In this document: positions 59,137 to 64,000 of the stretch, piece by piece
How positions within the stretch are numbered: the stretch's first letter is position 1
Layout of the letters: each line of letters begins with the position of its first letter
Source of the DNA: Escallonia rubra
Lineage: Eukaryota; Streptophyta; Magnoliopsida; Escalloniales; Escalloniaceae
Reading direction: 5' to 3'
DNA length: 64,000 nt
NCBI GenBank assembly: GCA_033065855.1
Contig: JAVXUO010001110.1
Coordinates: forward strand, 124,001 to 188,000
The notes under the pieces: generated by a model
The model's input: the letters and a program-made list of their open reading frames with translations, nothing else
Told to the model about the DNA's origin: nothing
Databases searched by the model: none
Program-made: the position numbers and the translations under genes

Positions 59137-59978
59137 TGTTGGAAATATACAAGGCAGTATGGAGAAACTGGACTGAAGATGCCTGAGTCGAATGCGTTGC
59201 ACTCTTTCCTTAAGACAATATTTGCTCCCTTATAATCTGCTTAGGGTAGCAGCAAATCTGCCTCCCAAGATAAAACAGGCGAAACTCTGTTGATCACAGC
59301 AGAATGCAATCAACAGACAGAAATTTGAGAGAGAGCAAGAGAGAAAACAAAGTGTTTTTATGACCTGACCATCAGCCCTATTTATAGACACCAAAGGGTG
59401 CCTAGAACAGGTGCAAACAGTTGTGACAGTTAAGTGACTCTGCAGATGTCACTTAACAGTCACAATCTGTAGACACAGTATAGAGGTGCAACATTTGAAC
59501 TAAAAGGCACCAATTGCAGTTGCCATTTCGAAACTAACTGTTTCAGTTCAAGTTGCAGCTCACAGGCTGAATTTGTCGCAAAAGTTAAGGCTGGGCTCGG
59601 GGCGAGGGCTCCTAGCGACGATGCGCACGTGCGAAGTGCAAAGTGCGCCTAAAAGCGCCAATAGTGCCTTTACGCTGCCGCCGCCGCGGCGCGCGTCCGG
59701 TGCGGTGCACCGCACATGTGTGAATGCATGGCCATGCATACCATGTGTTTCTAGAACAATATGGTATGTCACATGGCCATTTAAATACCCTTAACTTTTC
59801 CATTTCCCAAGCCATGTGGGAACCCACTTCATGATTAGTTTCAACCTTATTAAATGCTAATGTTTGAGAGTTAATTTCTCTCAAACCAATCAATCATTTT
59901 GATTGATTCTTTTTGCAAATTATTCATTGTAGTACAAACTTTAATAAGGTAAGAATCAATATTGGAAAATTTCCAACA
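59137..59978 (-). repeat. 5' LTR of the young Copia
   Basis: 842 bp, collinear with 51466-52310. Directly inside it (59136 downward on the minus strand) there is no TGGTATCAGAGC primer site; the gag ATG lies only 27 bp from the LTR. Confidence 0.93.
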
Positions 59979-60107
59979 AGAAACCTCGACGCCAAGAAAT
60001 GGTAAAGCAAACCAAGGTCTTAGAGGGAGAATTCAGTGCTTAGATAATTGATTAAGGACGCTATTTGAGTAAATGAGTTCCAGTAACAATGATGTCATCT
60101 ACATAGA

Positions 60108-60109
<2 letters not shown>

Positions 60110-60139
<30 letters not shown>
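60110..60139. repeat. (TA)n microsatellite at the MULE border
   Basis: About 15 TA units directly abutting GGGAGCTGATCCC, the same junction type as at the 43033 MITE. Confidence 0.92.
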
Positions 60140-60141
<2 letters not shown>

Positions 60142-60192
60142 AGGGAGCTGATCCCTTGACAGCGTAGGCAAAATAGGATATCTTGCCAGCGC

Positions 60193-60232
60193 GATCTGGC
60201 CGTCCATCCCTTCGGGATGGACGGTCCAGATC
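60193..60232. repeat. 18-bp stem hairpin near the MULE left end
   Basis: GATCTGGCCGTCCATCCC, loop TTC, then the near-perfect complement GGGATGGACGGTCCAGATC with one bulged base. An outer pair TTGACAGCG (60154) / CGCTGTCA (about 60247) encloses it, so the whole 60154-60254 segment can fold back. Confidence 0.85.
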
Positions 60233-60257
60233 ACTTTTTTTTGCGGCGCTGTCAGTC

Positions 60258-60490
60258 GTCCGCTACACTGTGTAGCGGACAGATCTTTTTACCATCTTGC
60301 CCTCGCTCACCCGTCCGCTAGACTGTGTAGCGGACGACATTCTTGGGCCCACATCCTCCGACAAAAAGTAGTCCGCTACACTGTCCAGCGGACGACTGTC
60401 ACAACTATGTAATTCTGACACAATTGTGACTTGTCTGACACAAGTGTGACTTGATGTCGGCAATTCTGACCGCTACACAGTATAGCGGAC
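60258..60490. repeat. Left array of 23-bp palindromes (four)
   Basis: 60258-60280, 60313-60335, 60371-60393 and 60468-60490 all have the form GTCCGCTA-N7-TAGCGGAC with small variations (e.g. CAGCGGAC in the third, GACCGCTA in the fourth). Starts are 55-97 bp apart, each copy about two helical turns long. Confidence 0.93.
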
Positions 60491-60977
60491 AGTATTGCCC
60501 ATCCCCACTACTCAATTTTCTTTGAGCACAATTTTCTTCTCCTTCGGACTCGCTTCCATTTTCAGCTGCCTTCAAGCTTCGAGTAACACTTGCTTCAAGC
60601 TTCGCTCAAGCAAGGTAAGTTTGCTTCAAGTTTTCTTGATGTTCTAGAAATTTGTCACTGTATTCATTAATTTGTGATTTTATACTCTAGATTTTTTGTG
60701 ATGTTCTAGACATGATGTTCATCAAAAAGGTATAATTTGTTAACTTTATATTTAATTCATTATAGTTTAATTCGATTTTTTGGCATGATGAATTCGTCTA
60801 TTTATCTTACTAATTTAAATTTGTTATGTTCAATAAATTAATAATTGTTAATTTGGAGACACTTTTGAGATTATGCATACCGTATGTTTGTCATCCTAAT
60901 TTTTAGGTAATATTTTCAGTTAGAAATGCCATTTGATTGTTAAGCGTAGTCTATTTCTACACAGCTCTTGTTTCACA

Positions 60978-63275
60978 ATGTCTGATTTCGTGTCGAGCTC
61001 CAACGTCCCCGTAGATGCTAGTGATCCGTATCTAGGATGAACATTTGCTACGTTGGAAGAAGCTGAAGAATGTTTTCGAGCGTATTCATTGAGGGTTGGT
61101 TTTGGCATTAGAATAAAGACTTCAAGAACGAGCACCATAACGAGAAAGATATGCTCTCACTTATACGAGTGCCATAGGAGCAAAAACCCAGTGCAAAATG
61201 AGACACGCGTAGGCAATGATGACAGTGATGACGAAATAGGATATCCGCGTAGAAGACGGGACTACTTTGAGCGCACAAATTGCCAGGTCAAGATGTTCGT
61301 AAGCTACAAACCCAAACAAGACCATTGGCTTATTACCAGCCTGGAACTGGCACACAATCACCCGTTAGTAACCCCTTCTAAGGTGAGTGAGATGCATCAA
61401 CACAAGAAGATGGGTAAGGTCGCAAGGAGCCTGATTCAGACAATGAGCAATGCGCGACTAGGACCTACCGACATGATTAATGTTCTTGCTGAACAGGCTG
61501 GGGGAATTCAAAATTTGACCTTTAACACGACAGACGTTTGTAACGCGGTCCGAATCCATAGACGAGCCGCGTATGACCTCAATGATGCTCAAGCCACAAT
61601 GAGCCTATTAAAACGGATGCAGATGGAGGACCCGCAGTTGACCTTCGATTATAAACTTGACGACGAGCATCGAGTTAGCACAATTTTTTGGGTCGACGGT
61701 CGTTCGAGGCTTGCTTATAAGCATTTTGGGGATGTCGTGACGTTCGACACCACATACCGTACCAACAAGTACTCGATGCCGTTCGCCCCTTTCACGGGGG
61801 TCAATCATCATTATCACTCCATCCTGTTCGGGTTCGCCTTGTTAAGGGACGAGACCGAGAGTTCTTTTGAATGGTTGTTTAGGACGTGGCTGGAAGCAAT
61901 GAACTTCAAAGCACCCAAAGTGATCATCACCGATCAAGATTTGGCAATGAAGAAGGCTATTGCGACCGTCTTCCCAGACACTCGGCACAACTTGTGCACC
62001 TGGTACATAAGCAACAAATACCCGGAACGGCTGCATCACGTGTATGCAAAGTATCAAGACTTTAAACAGGATTTTGACAAGTGCGTCCTCAAGTCGTTAA
62101 CGATTGAGGAATTCGAGGAGAGGTGGGAAAAGCTTGTTCGGGATTACTCATTGCAAGACAACGAGTGGCTCCAGCACTTGTACGAGCGCAAATAGCAATG
62201 GATTGGCGTTTACACGAGGAGGTATTTTTCAGCGGGCATGAAAACGACGGGCAGGAGTGAATCCATGAATGCCACGTTCGATAGTTATGTGGGTACAACT
62301 ACCAATTTGAAAACTTTCGTTGCATCCGCACAAAAAGCGGTAGCTTCGTTGTTCGTAAAAGAAAGGGCTGCCGACTTTGCAACAACGTACAAACAAAGGA
62401 GAACGTTGCTCGAGACCCCGCTGGAGATGAACGGTGCCAAAGTCTATACGAAGGAGATCTTCTTGCTATACCAAGTAGAGCTGCGAAAATCCGGACGATA
62501 CAGTATAAACAAGGTGGCAGAAATGTCTACGCGTGAGTACAAGGTTTATTCGCTCGTGAATGACCTCGTCCCTGAGAAGCTACGCAGAATGTATACGGTG
62601 AGCCACGACACATTGACGGACTCGGTGACATGTGTTTGCAAGAAGTTTGAGTTCCATGGCATCCTGTGTAGACACGTTCTGCGGTTTTTCACCCAGAAGA
62701 ATATCAGGACAATCCCCGATAAATACATCTTGCCACGGTGGACAAAAGGTGCAAACAGGTTGCACGGTACCATTTCCTTTCCGGAGCACCCGTATACTGA
62801 CTTTGAAGAATCAGAGACGTTGCGGTATAATCATCTGGTGACGATGTTCACCTGTTTGTCCGTAAAGGGTGCTGCTACAATGGTCGGTTATAAACATCTC
62901 CTCGAGGTAGCTCAGCAACAAGAGCCCATCGTCGACCAGTTAGAAGCAGCTTCAGTCACCAATGCGATTGACACCGAGCCTACGACGGGGGTATCAGAAG
63001 ATGACGAGCCGGAGGAGGAAGACGACAATGATATCCGTTTGTTGGATCCAATTATATCGCAAACGAAAGGCCGCAAGAGATCTACGCGGATGAAAAGCTC
63101 TATTGAAACGGCAAGTCAACCTAAAAAGCTGCGAAGGTGTGCATTGTGCAACAAAATGACCGACCACGACAAGCGGAACCATTACAAGGCACTGGGGATA
63201 AGTTCAGGGGGTTTGCAAGACGGGGAAGAAGGTGACGCCGAAGATGAGGACGAACAAGCTGCAGTGGACCTTTAA
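60978..63275 (+). pseudogene. FAR1/FRS-like MULE transposase with two in-frame stops
   Basis: From ATG 60978 to TAA 63275 the frame holds for 766 codons except for TGA at 61038-61040 and TAG at 62193-62195. The N-terminal FAR1 (WRKY-GCM1) zinc domain runs from EEAEECFRAYSLRVGFGIRI to LELAHNHPLV. The MULE DDE core has VVTFDTTYRTNKYSM (first D), VIITDQDLAMKKAI (second D) and ETESSFEWLF (E). A SWIM zinc finger CVCKKFEFHGILCRH follows, and a CALCNKMTDHDKRNH finger near the C-terminus. This is the full domain set of FAR1/FHY3-related Mutator transposases, which cut and paste DNA in the nucleus. The first stop sits where GMTF is expected, the second before QWIGVYTRRYFSAGMKTTGR. The rest is undamaged, so decay is recent or sequence errors are possible. 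Confidence 0.93.
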
Positions 63276-63421
63276 TTTTTTGTACAACTTTATGACATTT
63301 GTAATAATTTTCGGAGGGATAATTTTTCGACCGGGTACTGGAATTTTTTTAAAATGGACCTATGAGAGGCCATCGAATCAAATCTAAAGTCTTTATTTCA
63401 AGTTTTTTTTTTGTAAGCCCC

Positions 63422-63659
63422 ATCCGCTATACAATGTAGCGGACGTCATCGACTTTTGGTCTTTTACGTCCGCTATATTGTATAGCGGAGAGGTGGCATC
63501 GAAGTAAAACTTTTGGTCTTTTACGTCCGCTATACAATGTAGCGGACGTCAGCGCAAGCAAACTTTTGGTCTTCTTTAATGTCCGCTATATAATATAGCG
63601 GACGTCATCACAGTAAAAATTTTGGTCTTCTTTTACGTCCACTATACAATGTAGCGGAT
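63422..63659. repeat. Right array of 23-bp palindromes (five)
   Basis: 63422-63444, 63468-63490, 63525-63547, 63581-63603 and 63637-63659, forms such as GTCCGCTA-TACAATG-TAGCGGAC. Starts are 46-57 bp apart. Each is separated by a conserved linker CTTTTGGTCTTTTACG-like sequence, so the array is also a tandem repeat. Confidence 0.93.
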
Positions 63660-63836
63660 AAGTCTATATGATATATATTAATCATATCGGGCAATCGGTT
63701 GTTATCAGTCCAATCTAGAGGGCACTCTCTCTGTCTGAAACATCTAGCCCAGGCCACTACTCCATCTTCGGCGACCCACATCTCCGGTGACCCACAACTC
63801 CGGCGATAAACCGTCCCCCCCTCAACGCCGACCTCG

Positions 63837-63938
63837 ATGGCTTCTGGATCGGAGACCACCTACGATTTTATTGGCAACTTGCACCTGGCAGGCAAACACT
63901 TTTTCAAAGTCATGATGCCGGGGTTTGAGAATGAACTT
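63837..63938 (+). CDS. B3-domain protein, first exon (partial gene, runs off window)
   Basis: The 34-codon first exon MASGSETTYDFIGNLHLAGK..HFFKVMMPGFENEL ends at a GTATG donor (63939). HFFKVMMPGF is the first strand of a B3 DNA-binding domain. Exon structure, splice phase and even the start of the intron (GTATGCCATCCC) match the B3 gene in the CACTA at 26213-26649, so they are close paralogues. A CT-rich, GC-rich leader (63715-63836) precedes it. The rest of the gene is beyond the window. Whether it belongs to the preceding MULE or is a host gene cannot be settled here. Confidence 0.8.
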
Positions 63939-64000
63939 GTATGCCATCCCTCTATCTCTGTATTTTCGTGTGTTAAATCTTTTGATTAAAAACTAACCTA

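Larger units (their letters stand above)
51466..59978 (-). mobile_element. Full-length Copia retrotransposon with both LTRs, TSD AGAAA
   Basis: The LTRs are direct repeats, 51466-52310 and 59137-59978, both TGTTGGAAATAT..TTTCCAACA. A perfect AGAAA duplication (51461-51465, 59979-59983) flanks the element. A polypurine tract (minus strand TTGGGGGAAA) adjoins the 3' LTR at 52311-52321. Coding order on the minus strand is gag, protease, integrase, reverse transcriptase, RNase H, i.e. Copia. By eye the LTRs differ at about thirty sites, mostly transitions, so the insertion is fairly young but not new. A 2.3-kb solo LTR interrupts the integrase region. Internal stops show the copy is inactive. Confidence 0.95.
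50695..60110 (-). mobile_element. Old Copia remnant, split by a younger Copia
   Basis: The minus strand at 59984-60110 contains the reverse-transcriptase box YVDDII. The reading continues, in broken frames, on the other side of the younger element, from 51460 down to an RNase H segment (IEAEYKALVFCLDELTCICS, SANPVLHALMKHIEIDFHFV) and TSTKDHIADILTSYP at 50697. There the CACTA-like element interrupts it. On the right it is cut by the (TA)n tract and MULE at 60110-60143. The two halves join across the 5-bp duplication AGAAA. Confidence 0.82.
60143..63660 (+). mobile_element. FAR1/FRS-type Mutator-like element, potentially autonomous ancestor
   Basis: Left end GGGAGCTGATCCCTTGACAG at 60143 follows a (TA)n tract. 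It encloses a FAR1-type transposase (60978-63275). Four palindromes of the form GTCCGCTA-N7-TAGCGGAC lie to the left of the gene and five to the right. No complement of the left end was found after the last palindrome (63659), so the right terminus is missing, diverged, or beyond the window. Boundaries other than the left one are therefore approximate. Confidence 0.75.

Overview
The window looks like a repeat-dense intergenic stretch of a flowering-plant (probably eudicot) nuclear genome. Supporting this are GT-AG introns, an R2R3-MYB gene, plant B3, GRAS, MBOAT and LRR-kinase sequences, plant transposons of nearly every class (CACTA, Mutator-like, hAT, Tourist-like, Helitron, LINE, Copia) and AT-rich spacer DNA. 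The species cannot be fixed from sequence alone. Coordinates, splice sites, target-site duplications (TSDs) and terminal repeats were read by eye.

The one clearly complete ordinary host gene is a three-exon R2R3-MYB gene at 45233-46555 (+), with a TATA box. A second clean two-exon gene, a 113-residue B3 protein at 26213-26649 (-), lies inside a CACTA element. A related B3 gene starts at 63837 and runs off the right edge. Other gene-like sequences are broken pieces: a lysophospholipid acyltransferase fragment (1-1103), a GRAS/LATERAL SUPPRESSOR-like fragment (21090-21803) and an IMK2-like receptor-kinase fragment (40230-40660). Most sit inside, or next to the end of, a DNA transposon.

Layout. 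1-2423: right part of a CACTA element carrying acyltransferase exons. 2662-9612: a Mutator-like element (TSD TAAATTATA) with a complete 5.5-kb CACTA element (3100-8617, TSD TGT) inserted in the exon of an ORF it carries. 9800-12198: decayed LINE. About 12711-13564: Helitron. 16164-17350: solo LTR with a 65-bp tandem repeat. 18120-18576: Tourist-like MITE. 20864-21803: Mutator-like end plus GRAS fragment. 23815-24583 and 24901-25569: two hAT-type elements. 25651-29344: CACTA element with the B3 gene. 29624-33420: CACTA end and decayed Copia element. 36117-36936: second Helitron. 39362-41905: Tourist-like element split by a hAT element carrying the receptor-kinase fragment. 43033-43166: small MITE. 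47134-50694: a CACTA-like element with different subterminal repeats. 50695-60110: an old Copia body split by a younger full-length Copia (51466-59978), itself split by a solo LTR (55268-57610). 60143-about 63660: a FAR1/FRS-type Mutator-like element with a nearly complete transposase and arrays of 23-bp palindromes.

The most interesting threads are: (1) the FAR1-type element, whose end motif, (TA)n flank and palindromes recur in the 134-bp MITE 17 kb away, suggesting an autonomous/non-autonomous pair; (2) repeated capture of host gene pieces by unrelated DNA transposons; (3) insertions whose boundaries can be checked because removing them restores an open reading frame.
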